From Chitinophagaceae bacterium UBA4857 (GTDB lineage Bacteria > Bacteroidota > Bacteroidia > Chitinophagales > Chitinophagaceae), in the NCBI GenBank assembly GCA_002399735.1, contig DHEF01000052.1, forward strand, positions 52,098 to 89,589: DNA of 37,492 nucleotides, in the 5' to 3' direction. The position numbers were made by a program, and so were the translations under genes. The notes under the pieces were generated by a model. That model was not told the origin of the DNA, ran no database searches, and was given only the letters and a program-made list of their open reading frames with translations. Shown here one piece after another: positions 1 to 9,240 of the stretch. Position 1 is the first letter of the stretch; every line of letters begins with the position of its first letter.

Positions 1-272
1 GAATTAAATACTCACTCTTGTACAGTAGTAATTCTATTCACCATTATGCAGTATTCCTTAATGTATAGTAGTGTAAAATATTATTGGCTAATAGGTGAAC
101 TTTCAAAACATTGATTAAACTGTATTGGCAAATTATCCAATTAACTAATTGTCTAATTGTTCTTTTGCATAGAAAAATCCATGTGTAGTATTATTTAATC
201 CATTTATAATTTTTAAATGAATCAATAGTTTTGGGCTTCCTGATTTTCTAACGATTAATATTTAAAGTACTC
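1..272. other. Intergenic region upstream of the GH95 gene
   Basis: This 272-base AT-rich stretch has no plausible gene. Its first 65 bases match the intergenic repeat family found throughout the window: CTCACTCTTGTAC at 11-23, a GTAATTCTATTCA stretch at 28-40 and TCACCATTATGCA at 38-50, the last of which recurs at 5759-5771. The rest is low-complexity AT sequence leading to a candidate promoter at 226-233. Confidence 0.6.
222..233 (+). promoter_or_regulatory. Candidate -7 element for the GH95 gene
   Basis: TAGTTTTG at 226-233 fits the Bacteroidota -7 consensus TAnnTTTG and lies 39 bases before the GH95 start. The 12-mer TCAATAGTTTTG (222-233) occurs again upstream of the GH36 gene at 6739-6750. 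No clear TTG -33 element is visible at the usual distance, so the call is tentative. Confidence 0.35.
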
Positions 273-2600
273 ATGAGATTGCGTTTGTTATATGCCGTTT
301 TTCTTTCGTCAGTAGCCACATTGGTTCAAGCACAAACAAAACCGTTAAAAATATGGTTTGATAAGCCCGCTTCGCAATGGGAAGAAACATTGCCACTGGG
401 TAATGGCCGTTTAGGTATGACCCCCGATGGTGGCATAACATCAGAAAAAATAGTATTAAACGATATTACCATGTGGTCGGGTGGCCCGCAAGATGCGAAT
501 AATTACAACGCATACAAGCAACTGCCGGCTATAAAAGATTTATTAGATCAGGGCAAAAACGATGAAGCCCAAAAACTAATTGATAAGGATTTTGTTTGCC
601 TTGGCCCGGGTTCGGGAGGCAAACAATGGGGTTGTTTTCAGTTATTAGCCAACTTACAAATTGATTATAACTATGGCAGTGCTGCAACTGATACATATAC
701 TAACTACAACCGTGCTTTAGTATTGAATAATGCCATAGCCACTACACAATTTTCTTTAAATAACGTTAATTACAAACGTGAATACTTTACCAGTTTTTAT
801 GATGATGTTGATATAATAAAAATTGAAGCCGATAAAACAGGTGCCGTAAATTTTGCAGTAAGTATTAATCGTCCTGAAAAGGGTAGTGTACAACTGGTAA
901 ATAAAGCACTACAATTAAGCGGACAGTTAGATAACGGTACTGATGGTAAGGGTATGCAGTACCTAACCGAAGTACGTGTAAAAAATATTGGTGGTACTGT
1001 TACTTACGAAAACAATAAACTGGTAGTTAAAAATGCAAACAGTGTAGTCATATTTGTATCAACGGCTACTGATTTTAAAAACCCTAACTACAAAGCAGTA
1101 GTAGCAAAAAATATGGCAGCAGCTTTATCTCGTACTTATGTACAACAAAAGCAAAACCATATCACTAAATTTCAAAAGTTATTCAATAGGTTATCCATTG
1201 ACTTAGGAACAGGCGAAGCTGAAAGTATGACAACCGATAAACGTTTGGCTGCTTACTATCAAAATCCGCAGAACGATTTAGGTATGCCCGCATTGTTCTT
1301 TCAATTCGGTCGTTATCTCAGCATAAGCAGTACAAGGGTTGGTTTATTACCACCAAACTTGCAAGGTTTATGGGCTCACCAAATTCACACACCCTGGAAT
1401 GGCGATTATCATTTAGATGTAAACGTGCAAATGAACCATTGGCCGGTGGAATTGTCTAATTTATCGGAACTTAATTTGCCTTTGGCAGAATTGGTGCGAG
1501 GCTTAATGAAACCGGGAGCCAAAACGGCTAAAGCGTATTACAATGCCGAAGGTTGGGTGGCACACGTAATTACCAATGTATGGGGCTTTACCGAGCCGGG
1601 TGAGAGTGCTTCATGGGGTATCAGTAAAGCAGGCTCCGGTTGGTTGTGTAATAATTTATGGGAGCATTACGAGTTTACCAATGATGTTAATTACCTTAAA
1701 AGCATTTATCCTATCATAAAAGGTTCTGCACAGTTTTACAACAGCATATTGGTTAAGCATAAAAAAACAGGTTGGTTGGTTACTTCTCCCTCTTCATCTC
1801 CTGAGAATTCTTTTTATGTAGCCAATGGTAACCATGCCAGTATTACCGAAGGTGCAACGATGGACAACCAGATTATCCGTGAAATATTTAATAATGTTAT
1901 CACTGCTTCAAAAAAATTAAATGTTGATGCTGATTTTAGAAAAGAACTGGAAGCTAAGTTGCCTTTAATTCCACCACCGGGAGTAATTGCGCCTGATGGC
2001 AGAATTATGGAATGGATTGAAGATTATAAAGAAACTGATCCGGAACACAGACATATCTCACACCTATACGGTTTGTTTCCCGGCAATTTAATTACACCCG
2101 ATGCTACACCTGATTTGGCCGAAGCTGCTAAAAAAACATTGGAAGTACGTGGCGATGATGGCCCAAGCTGGACCATTGCTTACAAACAATTATTCTGGGC
2201 AAGATTACATGATGGTAACCGTGCTTTTAAATTATTACGTGAAATTTTAAAACCTACGTTGCGTACCGATATTAATTATGGTGCAGGTGGTGGTGTATAT
2301 CCAAACATGTTTTCCGCCGGTCCTCCGTTTCAGATAGATGGCAACTTTGGTGCAGCCGCAGGCATTGGCGAAATGTTATTACAAAGTCATGCAGGGTATA
2401 TTGATTTATTACCTGCAATACCAGAATTATGGAAAAAATATGGTAACGTAAAAGGCTTAAAAGCCCGTGGCAATTTTACGGTGGATATGGAATGGAAAGA
2501 TGGTAAAATAACAGCCTATAAAATTAAATCGGCCACACCTAAAAAAGTAAAAGTTAAAATAAACGGTGAAGTAAAAACCATTACATCAACAAAATTATAA
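273..2600 (+). CDS. Secreted GH95 family alpha-L-fucosidase
   Basis: The 775-residue product is a full-length glycoside hydrolase family 95 protein, which removes terminal alpha-L-fucose (typically alpha-1,2-linked to galactose) by an inverting mechanism. A signal peptide ends near residue 20 (VQA-Q), so it acts in the periplasm or outside. The N-terminal beta-domain opens with KIWFDKPASQWEETLPLGNG, typical of the family. The (alpha/alpha)6 catalytic part carries HLDVNVQMNHWP (about 380-391), which supplies the conserved Asn pair, the SPSSSPEN segment (about 507-514) and FQIDGNFG (about 686-693) with the conserved Asp. It is first in a same-strand block with L-fuconate dehydratase, a symporter and an SDR, which supports fucose as the released sugar. 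No truncation or frameshift was seen. Some GH95 members are alpha-L-galactosidases, so the exact specificity is open. Confidence 0.93.
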   Translation: MRLRLLYAVFLSSVATLVQAQTKPLKIWFDKPASQWEETLPLGNGRLGMTPDGGITSEKIVLNDITMWSGGPQDANNYNAYKQLPAIKDLLDQGKNDEAQKLIDKDFVCLGPGSGGKQWGCFQLLANLQIDYNYGSAATDTYTNYNRALVLNNAIATTQFSLNNVNYKREYFTSFYDDVDIIKIEADKTGAVNFAVSINRPEKGSVQLVNKALQLSGQLDNGTDGKGMQYLTEVRVKNIGGTVTYENNKLVVKNANSVVIFVSTATDFKNPNYKAVVAKNMAAALSRTYVQQKQNHITKFQKLFNRLSIDLGTGEAESMTTDKRLAAYYQNPQNDLGMPALFFQFGRYLSISSTRVGLLPPNLQGLWAHQIHTPWNGDYHLDVNVQMNHWPVELSNLSELNLPLAELVRGLMKPGAKTAKAYYNAEGWVAHVITNVWGFTEPGESASWGISKAGSGWLCNNLWEHYEFTNDVNYLKSIYPIIKGSAQFYNSILVKHKKTGWLVTSPSSSPENSFYVANGNHASITEGATMDNQIIREIFNNVITASKKLNVDADFRKELEAKLPLIPPPGVIAPDGRIMEWIEDYKETDPEHRHISHLYGLFPGNLITPDATPDLAEAAKKTLEVRGDDGPSWTIAYKQLFWARLHDGNRAFKLLREILKPTLRTDINYGAGGGVYPNMFSAGPPFQIDGNFGAAAGIGEMLLQSHAGYIDLLPAIPELWKKYGNVKGLKARGNFTVDMEWKDGKITAYKIKSATPKKVKVKINGEVKTITSTKL

Positions 2601-2774
2601 ATCATGAATTGTTGATGGTTTTATATAGTTGAAATGCCCCGGATAGCAGTGGAAACCACGCTGAAGATTTGTAGCAAGGGGCTGTGGCGTAGTTGTAACG
2701 GATAGCCGGAACTGTAGTTGATAGTAGCACTGCAGTTGATGGCAGATAATTAAAAAAAAGAGAAGAAAAATAAG
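2601..2774. repeat. Intergenic spacer with degenerate repeat
   Basis: The 174-base spacer between the GH95 and dehydratase genes is richer in G/C than the other gaps. Bases 2710-2745 (starting AACTGTAGTTGATAGTAGCA) resemble 36727-36762 near the insertion sequence and also the TAGTAGCA-TGCAG part of the repeat at 21900 and 30500. A purine-rich ribosome-binding stretch (AAAAAAAAGAGAAG) precedes the next start codon. Confidence 0.4.
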
Positions 2775-3995
2775 ATGATTACATCGATAACCGTACAAGA
2801 TAAACGTTATCCGTTAGGAAAGGGAGCAGGTAGTGATGCTATACACAGAGATCCGGTGTATTCGTATGCCGTTACGGAGTTGCATGATAACAGCGGACAT
2901 ACCGGTATTGGGCTGGCTTTTACATTGGGCGAAGGAAATGATTTGGTATGTAAGGCTGCTGCATTTTATGCCGAACAATTAAAGGGAAAAGATATTGAAA
3001 CCATCATGCAGCAATTTGGTGCATGGTCATATCAGGCGTCAAACGAACAGCAATTTCGTTGGTTGGGGCCACATAAAGGTGTAGTGCAATTGGGGCTTGC
3101 ATCGGTAACCAATGCCTGCTTTGATTTATGGGCAAAAAAAAGAGGTCTGCCACTTTGGAGTTTGTTAAACAGTTTATCGGCTAATGAAATTGTATCGTTA
3201 CTAGACTTGTCATACTTGGAAGATGAGTTAACAACAGCCGAAGCCGTTAGTTTAATTGAACAACAAAAACCCGGCAAGGCACAACGTATGGGTATTGTTG
3301 GTAAAGGTTACCCCGGTTATGATACATCAATAGGTTGGTTTAACTACAGCGATGAACAGGTGAAAGAGAATGTTGCCCGTGCTGTAGCCGAAGGTTTTAG
3401 TGCTATGAAATTAAAAGTAGGTTCTAACGATCCTGAACGTGATATACGCCGTGCAAATATTGTACGGGAAGCAGCAGGCGATGCAGCAAGTATTATGTTA
3501 GATGCTAACCAACAATGGACATTACCGCAGGCATTGTATATATGTAATGCGTTAAAACAAATGAATCCGTTTTGGATAGAAGAGCCAACACATCCGGATG
3601 ATATATTAGGACATAAAACATTGGCCAATGCTATTGCGCCTATTAAGTTGGCGGTTGGTGAGCATGTACCTAATAGGGTTATTTTTAAAAATTACCTGCA
3701 AACACAATGTGCAGGTTTTATGCAGGTAGATGCAGTGAGGGTAAGCGGTGTAAGTGAATTTATAACCGTAAGTTTATTGTGCCGCAAATTTGGTGTACCT
3801 GTAGTTCCACATGTTGGCGATATGGGCCAGTTACACCAGCACCTGGTTTTGTTTAACCATATTAGTTTAGGACACGAGGCACTGTTTTTAGAACATATAC
3901 CACATTTACAAAAACACTTTGTGCATCCGGTACAAGTTAAAGGTGGTGTGTATGTAACACCACAGGAAGCGGGTAGTAGTTGCGATTTAAAATAA
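2775..3995 (+). CDS. L-fuconate dehydratase (enolase superfamily)
   Basis: The 406-residue product belongs to the mandelate racemase/muconate lactonising enzyme branch of the enolase superfamily and closely resembles L-fuconate dehydratase. That enzyme converts L-fuconate to 2-keto-3-deoxy-L-fuconate with Mg2+ in the cytoplasm. Visible active-site elements are KLKVG with the catalytic Lys (K214), metal ligands D243 (MLDAN), E269/E270 (WIEEPT) and E296 (GEH), and the catalytic His H346 (VVPHVGDMG). The segments WIEEPTHPDDILGH, GEHVPNRVIFK and QVDAVRVSGV are characteristic of the FucD subgroup rather than of gluconate or tartrate dehydratases. The protein is slightly shorter than the roughly 440 residues of characterised FucD. 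The symporter gene starts 11 bases after its stop, so the two are probably cotranscribed. Confidence 0.88.
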   Translation: MITSITVQDKRYPLGKGAGSDAIHRDPVYSYAVTELHDNSGHTGIGLAFTLGEGNDLVCKAAAFYAEQLKGKDIETIMQQFGAWSYQASNEQQFRWLGPHKGVVQLGLASVTNACFDLWAKKRGLPLWSLLNSLSANEIVSLLDLSYLEDELTTAEAVSLIEQQKPGKAQRMGIVGKGYPGYDTSIGWFNYSDEQVKENVARAVAEGFSAMKLKVGSNDPERDIRRANIVREAAGDAASIMLDANQQWTLPQALYICNALKQMNPFWIEEPTHPDDILGHKTLANAIAPIKLAVGEHVPNRVIFKNYLQTQCAGFMQVDAVRVSGVSEFITVSLLCRKFGVPVVPHVGDMGQLHQHLVLFNHISLGHEALFLEHIPHLQKHFVHPVQVKGGVYVTPQEAGSSCDLK

Positions 3996-4005
3996 ACATG
4001 AACTG

Positions 4006-5658
4006 ATGATTGCTAATGTTGATATAGTTATTGCCTGTGCTTATATTTTATTAATACTGGTTATTGGTTTATGGGCCGGTATATCGCATAAACGAAAAAG
4101 TAAAGCCGCAGCCGCCGATGAATATTTTTTGGCAGGTAAAAGTTTGCGTTGGCCTGCTATTGGCCTGGCTTTGTTTGCCACCAATATATCTACCGTGCAT
4201 TTGGTAAGCCTTGCGCAAAGCGGTTTTGATACCGGTTTTCTCAATGGCAATTTTGAATGGATGTCGGCCTTTACACTAATTTTACTGGCTTTGTTTTTTG
4301 TTCCGTTTTATATAAAATCAGGCGTAGCCACCTTACCCGATTTTTTAGAAAAACGTTATAACCGTTCCTGCCGCGATTGGTTAACGGTTATCTCCATTCT
4401 CTCCGCAATTATTATTCATATAGCTTTTTCCATGCTGGCCGGTGGCATTGTTTTAAAAACATTATTTGGTGTAAGCATGTACACCAGTGTAATTATTATT
4501 TCTGTAATTACTGCCGTGTACACCATCATTGGCGGATTGAAAGCGGTGGTTGTAACAGAGTCAATACAAACTGTGGTACTTGTTATAGGAGCAGTTATTA
4601 TAAGTTATGCAGCCTTTAATAAAATCGGTGGCTGGCAACCCATGGTACAGGTATTACAGCAAGGTGGCGAGATGGAAAAATTATCCATGCTCCGTCCGCA
4701 TAACGATGGTAGTGGTATGCCCTGGTATGCTATTTTTCTGGGCTATCCGGTATTAGGCATCTGGTATTGGTGTGCCGATCAAACTATTGTACAACGTGTA
4801 TTAGGCGCAAAGGATGTTAACCATGCCCGTGCCGGAGCATTGTTTTGCGGATTTATAAAAATATTACCGGTATTTATTTTTGTATTGCCCGGGCTTATCG
4901 CTTATGCACTTACGCAAAGCGGACAATTAGATATAAGCAGTTTGCAAACTGTAGATGCCAATGGTAACACCATCACACAATCAAAAGGTATTTATACATT
5001 AATGATAACGCAGTTACTACCCAGCGGATTAATTGGCGTATTGGTAGCTGCATTGTTATCCGGTTTAATGAGCCAGGTGGCAGGTGCATTAAATTCAATT
5101 TCCACCATGGCCAGTTACGATGTTTATCAGCGTTACAAGCCCGGCGCATCCGATAAAAAATTAGTACAGATTGGTAAAATTGCCGCAGCTATTGCGCTTG
5201 TTTTTTCGTTGTTGTTATTGCCTTTATTAAACCGTTACGAAAGTATTTTTATTGGCTTAAACGATATTATTGCACACATAGCACCACCCATTACCTGTGT
5301 TTTTTTATTAGGTGTTTTTTGGTCAAAAGCATCAGCGCAGGCGGCAAAACATACCCTGTGGTGGGGCTCGTTATTAGGTGCTGTTGTATTTGGTATAAAC
5401 AAATTAATGCCCGGCACTTTACTGGCGCAAGTACCTTTTATGATGATGGCTTTTTACCTGTTTTGCGTATGTGTAATTATGCAAGTGGCGCTGTCGTACG
5501 TATTTCCGGTGCAACACACCAGCGAGAGCAAAAATCTTTTTTGGAAAAAATTATCCGAGCCATTTACCATGAAGGCATGGCCCGGTATTGGAAATTATAA
5601 ATTATTGACTGTCGTATTATTAATGGTAATGACAGTATTGTATTATATGTTTAAATAA
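4006..5658 (+). CDS. Sodium/solute symporter (SSS family), probable fucose or related sugar uptake
   Basis: The 550-residue integral membrane protein has the SSS (SGLT-like) architecture. Its N-terminal helix is followed by the typical KRKSKAAAADEYFLAGKSLRW segment, then the FATNIS and IGGLKAVVVTESIQ motifs, YWCADQTIVQRVLGAKD, and SGLMSQVAGALNSISTM, which holds the region that forms the sodium site. About 13-14 hydrophobic segments can be counted, which is normal for this group. It probably imports a sugar with Na+. Its position 11 bases behind L-fuconate dehydratase and before an SDR makes L-fucose or a fucose-derived acid the best guess, but the substrate cannot be read from sequence. Confidence 0.88.
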   Translation: MIANVDIVIACAYILLILVIGLWAGISHKRKSKAAAADEYFLAGKSLRWPAIGLALFATNISTVHLVSLAQSGFDTGFLNGNFEWMSAFTLILLALFFVPFYIKSGVATLPDFLEKRYNRSCRDWLTVISILSAIIIHIAFSMLAGGIVLKTLFGVSMYTSVIIISVITAVYTIIGGLKAVVVTESIQTVVLVIGAVIISYAAFNKIGGWQPMVQVLQQGGEMEKLSMLRPHNDGSGMPWYAIFLGYPVLGIWYWCADQTIVQRVLGAKDVNHARAGALFCGFIKILPVFIFVLPGLIAYALTQSGQLDISSLQTVDANGNTITQSKGIYTLMITQLLPSGLIGVLVAALLSGLMSQVAGALNSISTMASYDVYQRYKPGASDKKLVQIGKIAAAIALVFSLLLLPLLNRYESIFIGLNDIIAHIAPPITCVFLLGVFWSKASAQAAKHTLWWGSLLGAVVFGINKLMPGTLLAQVPFMMMAFYLFCVCVIMQVALSYVFPVQHTSESKNLFWKKLSEPFTMKAWPGIGNYKLLTVVLLMVMTVLYYMFK

Positions 5659-5678
5659 ACAGGAATTTTTATTATGGT

Positions 5679-5830
5679 ATCGGCTGCATTACTACTATGC
5701 CCCCGGCCCCTAAAGGGGCGTTTGGTTGCGTCGCACTCTTGTGCACCTGTAACCATACTCACCATTATGCAAGGTGCAGTAGATTTTTCCCAATATTCCC
5801 TAATGCAGGAGTACAATATTCCTATTACTG
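5679..5830. repeat. Interspersed repeat copy in the symporter-SDR spacer
   Basis: The spacer carries CGGCTGCATTACTACTATGC (5681-5700), then a small hairpin (GCCCC-TAAA-GGGGC, about 5706-5719), GTTGCGTCGCACTCTTGTGC (5725-5744), TCACCATTATGCA (5759-5771) and ATATTCCCTAATGCA (5793-5807). The same blocks in the same order occur in other gaps of the window (1-65, 23638-23705, 33446-33510) and reversed elsewhere. The hairpin lacks a T-run, so I do not call it a terminator. Confidence 0.65.
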
Positions 5831-5870
5831 AATTGAATACATAAACCATTATTCTTTTAACAACTACTAC

Positions 5871-6665
5871 ATGGAACAGTTAACAAATAAAATCATTTTT
5901 TTAACCGGAGGTTCGGCCGGCATTGGACTGGAGTGTGCAAAAAAGTATTTACAAAATGGTGCTGTTGTGGTAATAGTAGCCAATACCGCCGAATCGTTAC
6001 GTACGGCTAAACAAATACTGAATAACGAAAAAGCACATTTTATTTTATGTGATGTAGCCAATGCGCATGATGTGGAACAGGCAATAAAAGAAACCCTTCA
6101 ACTGTTTGGACAAATTGATGTAATACATAATAATGCGGGAGTGGCGCAACCTTCCAGCCCAATACATAATACATCCGATGATGAATGGGATCGCTTATTT
6201 GATGTGAATGTAAAAAGTATCATGCTTACTGCACGTTACGGAATAGAAGCGTTAAAAAAATCGACAGGTTGTATAATTAATACCAGCAGCCTTGTTGGTG
6301 AAATTGGCCAGGATAATCATGCAGCTTATGCAGCAACCAAAGGCGCAGTAAATGCCCTTACCAAATCAATGGCTTTAGATTATGCGTCTTGCAAGGTTAG
6401 GGTTAATGCAGTAGCACCTGCCGGTGTATGGACGGATATGTTACGTAAATGGAGTAACGAACAACCCGATCCGGGATCTATGGAACGTTACCTGAATAAT
6501 ATTCATGCATTGGGCTATTGCCCCGAAGGTGATGTAGTAGCCGATGCCTGTGTTTTTCTGGCATCGGAAAATGCCAGGTTTATAACCGGACATATAATGC
6601 CCGTATCCGGCGGGGCAGAGTTGGGTTACCGTGTAGTAACCGTACCAGAACCAGTTGTGTTGTAA
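5871..6665 (+). CDS. SDR-family NAD(P)-dependent dehydrogenase (probable L-fucose or 2-keto-3-deoxy-L-fuconate dehydrogenase)
   Basis: The 264-residue protein is a classical short-chain dehydrogenase/reductase. It has the nucleotide-binding TGGSAGIG (12-19), NNAG (87-90), the catalytic Ser in INTSS (139 or 140) and YxxxK as Y153-K157. The C-terminal cap includes the usual GHIMPVSGG segment. In oxidative L-fucose pathways an SDR oxidises either L-fucose to L-fucono-lactone or 2-keto-3-deoxy-L-fuconate to the diketo acid. Its location beside L-fuconate dehydratase supports one of these, but sequence alone does not say which. The 5'-most ATG follows an AT-rich leader. It is separated from the symporter by 212 bases of repeat DNA, so it may or may not share that transcript. 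Confidence 0.8.
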   Translation: MEQLTNKIIFLTGGSAGIGLECAKKYLQNGAVVVIVANTAESLRTAKQILNNEKAHFILCDVANAHDVEQAIKETLQLFGQIDVIHNNAGVAQPSSPIHNTSDDEWDRLFDVNVKSIMLTARYGIEALKKSTGCIINTSSLVGEIGQDNHAAYAATKGAVNALTKSMALDYASCKVRVNAVAPAGVWTDMLRKWSNEQPDPGSMERYLNNIHALGYCPEGDVVADACVFLASENARFITGHIMPVSGGAELGYRVVTVPEPVVL

Positions 6666-6719
6666 AGGCAGCATGGTTTTGTATCATGTAAAAGTCCATT
6701 TTTTAAACAATATTATCCA

Positions 6720-6750
6720 TTGGCTTTAGTACCATCCCTCAATAGTTTTG
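6720..6750 (+). promoter_or_regulatory. Bacteroidota-type promoter for the GH36 gene
   Basis: TTG at 6720-6722 and TAGTTTTG at 6743-6750 are separated by 20 bases, matching the Bacteroidota consensus TTG-N19-21-TAnnTTTG. Transcription would begin near 6757 and leave a leader of about 134 bases before the GH36 start. A second TAnnTTTG match (TATATTTG, 6780-6787) has no good -33 partner. Confidence 0.5.
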
Positions 6751-6890
6751 TAAGCTGTTAACTATATCTGTTTACCTGCTATATTTGGTAGTTAATTATA
6801 TTGCTTGCATTATTTACTTTACCATGTCAAAATCTGTTGACAAAGTTTAGCTTGCCTGCATATACTAAACTGCATTTAAAACAAACAATT

Positions 6891-9083
6891 ATGAAAAGGT
6901 TTTTGCTTTACTGTGTTAGTGTGTTATGTATCACATCAGTTAATAAAATAAGTGCACAAAATATAATTATACCGGTTGAAACAGCCGAAACTGCATTGGT
7001 GTTACAGGCCGATAAAAACAAAAACCTTTCTATTATTTATTTCGATAAAAAATTAAACAATAAAAGCGAGTACGAACAGGTAGCAGGAGTGTACAAACAA
7101 ACCGGCGATTATACAGAAGTCTTGAATGCCGCTTATACCGGTGCCGGATCTAAAAATCTGGTAGAGCCAGCCATTACCGTAACACATGCCGATGGCAACA
7201 ATTCTTTGGATTTACGTTATGTAAGCCATACGGTGCAAGCACAAGGTAACAACATTAGTTTGCTTACTGTTGTATTAAAAGATCCTGTTTATAATTTTGA
7301 AGTAACGCTATTTTATAAATCATTTTTTAAACAAGATGTAATTGAACAATGGTCAAGCATAAAACATACCGAGAAAGGCAATGTAACTTTACATAAATAC
7401 GCATCTGCCAATTTACACTTAAAGGCAAAAGGCTTCTGGTTAAATCAATACTTTGGCGATTGGGCTAAGGAAATGCAATCAGAAGAAACTAAAATAACCC
7501 ACGGTATAAAAACATTAGATTCTAAATTAGGTACCCGTGCTAATTTATTTCAACCATCGGTTTTTATGGTATCGTTAAACAAACCTGCTACCGAAGATGA
7601 AGGAACCGTTCTATATGGTGCGTTGGAATACAGTGGTAATTTTCGTACGGATCTTGAGCTTGATTTTCAGGATAACCTGCGCATTATTTCCGGTATTAAT
7701 AATTATGCGTCGCCTTATACCTTAAAACCTGGTGAGGAGTTTATAACCCCGGCTTTTTTGTACTTGTTATCACATAAAGGAAAAGGCGAAGCAAGTCGTA
7801 AAATGCATGATTGGGCCCGTAACCACAAAGTATTAGACGGCAATGGCCAGCGTTTAACTTTATTAAACAATTGGGAAGCCACTTATTTTGATTTTAACGA
7901 ACAAAAATTAAAAGAGCTTTTAAAAGATACAAAAAAATTAGGCGTGGATTTGTTTTTACTGGACGATGGTTGGTTTGCCAATAAATATCCACGTAATGGC
8001 GATGTAGCAGGCCTTGGCGATTGGCAGGTAAATAAAACCAAATTACCCAATGGTATTGCCACATTGGTAGAGGAAGCACAAAATAATCAAGTTAAATTTG
8101 GTATATGGATAGAGCCTGAAATGGTAAACCCTAAAAGTGAGTTGTACGAAAAACATCCTGACTGGGTAATTAAACAACCTAAACGTGACGAACATTATTT
8201 TCGTAATCAATTGGTATTGGATTTAGCTAACCCCAAAGTACAGGATTTTGTATTTAATGTAGTGGATGAATTGTTTATGCAAAACCCAAAGCTGGCTTAT
8301 ATAAAATGGGATTGCAATGCGGTTATTTATAATGCACACTCATCGTATCTAAAAAATCAGTCACACTTTTTTATTGAGTATATGCGTGGCCTGTACAATG
8401 TATTGCAAAAAATACGTAACAAATACCCAACAGTACCCATGATGTTATGTTCCGGTGGCGGTGGCCGTGTTGATTATGCGGCACTCCAATATTTCACCGA
8501 GTTCTGGCCAAGTGACAATACCGATCCATTGGAGCGTATATTTATGCAGTGGGAGTATTCCTATTTTTATCCGGCGGTAACCAGTGCTAATCATGTAACT
8601 GATTGGGGCAAACAACCTATTAAATACCGTACAGATGTTGCCATGATGGGCAAACTTGGTTTTGACATTGTGGTTAGCCATTTATCCGAAAAAGATTTAG
8701 CATACGCACAAAACGCTATTAAAGAATACAACGGTTTCAAAAACATCATTTGGCAAGGTAACCAATATCGTTTAACTAACCCTAAAGAGGGTAGTGTAGC
8801 CAGCATGGTATATATAAACGATGCAAAAAGCAAGGGTATCATCTTTAATTATCTGGTGAATAATCGTTACGGCGAGGGTAGTGTTTACCCCATTAAACTA
8901 AAAGGTTTGGATGCGAATGCCCAGTATCGTTTAAAGGAAATCTGTTTGTATCCCGGTAATAATTCTCCTATTGATGCTGTAAAAACCTACAGCGGTCAGT
9001 TTTTAATGACAGTAGGTTTTAACCCGCAGGTGAATAGCGGCCGTACCAGTGTGGTACTGCAAATAGAGAAAGCAGATAATTAA
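6891..9083 (+). CDS. Secreted GH36 alpha-galactosidase
   Basis: With the ATG at 6891 the product is 730 residues and opens with a signal peptide (MKRFLLYCVSVL...ISAQ); an in-frame upstream ATG at 6801 would place a non-secretory extension in front and is less likely. The protein is a retaining alpha-galactosidase of GH36. LLDDGWF (D358, D359) contacts the substrate, EPEMVNP follows, the nucleophile Asp is in KWDCN (D474), and the acid/base Asp is in SDNTDPLER (D542). The N-terminal beta-supersandwich and the C-terminal beta-domain are both present, and the length is normal for the family. It would release terminal alpha-galactose. Beside a fucosidase this suits fucosylated and galactosylated side chains, for example of glycoproteins, but plant galactosides are also possible. 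Confidence 0.93.
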   Translation: MKRFLLYCVSVLCITSVNKISAQNIIIPVETAETALVLQADKNKNLSIIYFDKKLNNKSEYEQVAGVYKQTGDYTEVLNAAYTGAGSKNLVEPAITVTHADGNNSLDLRYVSHTVQAQGNNISLLTVVLKDPVYNFEVTLFYKSFFKQDVIEQWSSIKHTEKGNVTLHKYASANLHLKAKGFWLNQYFGDWAKEMQSEETKITHGIKTLDSKLGTRANLFQPSVFMVSLNKPATEDEGTVLYGALEYSGNFRTDLELDFQDNLRIISGINNYASPYTLKPGEEFITPAFLYLLSHKGKGEASRKMHDWARNHKVLDGNGQRLTLLNNWEATYFDFNEQKLKELLKDTKKLGVDLFLLDDGWFANKYPRNGDVAGLGDWQVNKTKLPNGIATLVEEAQNNQVKFGIWIEPEMVNPKSELYEKHPDWVIKQPKRDEHYFRNQLVLDLANPKVQDFVFNVVDELFMQNPKLAYIKWDCNAVIYNAHSSYLKNQSHFFIEYMRGLYNVLQKIRNKYPTVPMMLCSGGGGRVDYAALQYFTEFWPSDNTDPLERIFMQWEYSYFYPAVTSANHVTDWGKQPIKYRTDVAMMGKLGFDIVVSHLSEKDLAYAQNAIKEYNGFKNIIWQGNQYRLTNPKEGSVASMVYINDAKSKGIIFNYLVNNRYGEGSVYPIKLKGLDANAQYRLKEICLYPGNNSPIDAVKTYSGQFLMTVGFNPQVNSGRTSVVLQIEKADN

Positions 9084-9101
9084 TAGTATCAATACAATTA
9101 T

Positions 9102-9129
9102 AAAGACGTAGCTATGCTGCGTCTTTTTT
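9102..9129 (+). terminator. Rho-independent terminator after the GH36 gene
   Basis: AAAGACGTAGC (9102-9112) pairs with GCTGCGTCTTT (9116-9126) through 11 positions including one G-U, with a three-base loop and a run of T residues (9124-9129). It lies 19 bases after the GH36 stop and separates region 1 from the SusCD locus. Confidence 0.85.
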
Positions 9130-9139
9130 ATGTTACGGG

Positions 9140-9240
9140 CTGTAGTAATTCTAACCACCGTCCCTTGCGATCCGTTAGGGCCGGGATTTAATTTATTTCC
9201 AGTGAAAATGAGTTAAAGACGCACTCTTGTACTGCATATT
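9140..9240 (-). repeat. Interspersed repeat copy with hairpin-prone centre
   Basis: The reverse complement of 9182-9238 matches 21822-21878 with about six differences in 56 bases, including GCAGTACAAGAGTG and GGAAATAAATTAA. The centre can fold through TTAATTTATTTCC against its imperfect partner. The neighbouring TGTAGTAATTCTA (9141-9153) is another block of the same family. Confidence 0.7.

Noticed and set aside
5701..5720. Hairpin GCCCC-TAAA-GGGGC as a terminator after the symporter
   Set aside because: It lacks a T-run and falls within the variable centre of the interspersed repeat, so it is reported as part of that repeat.
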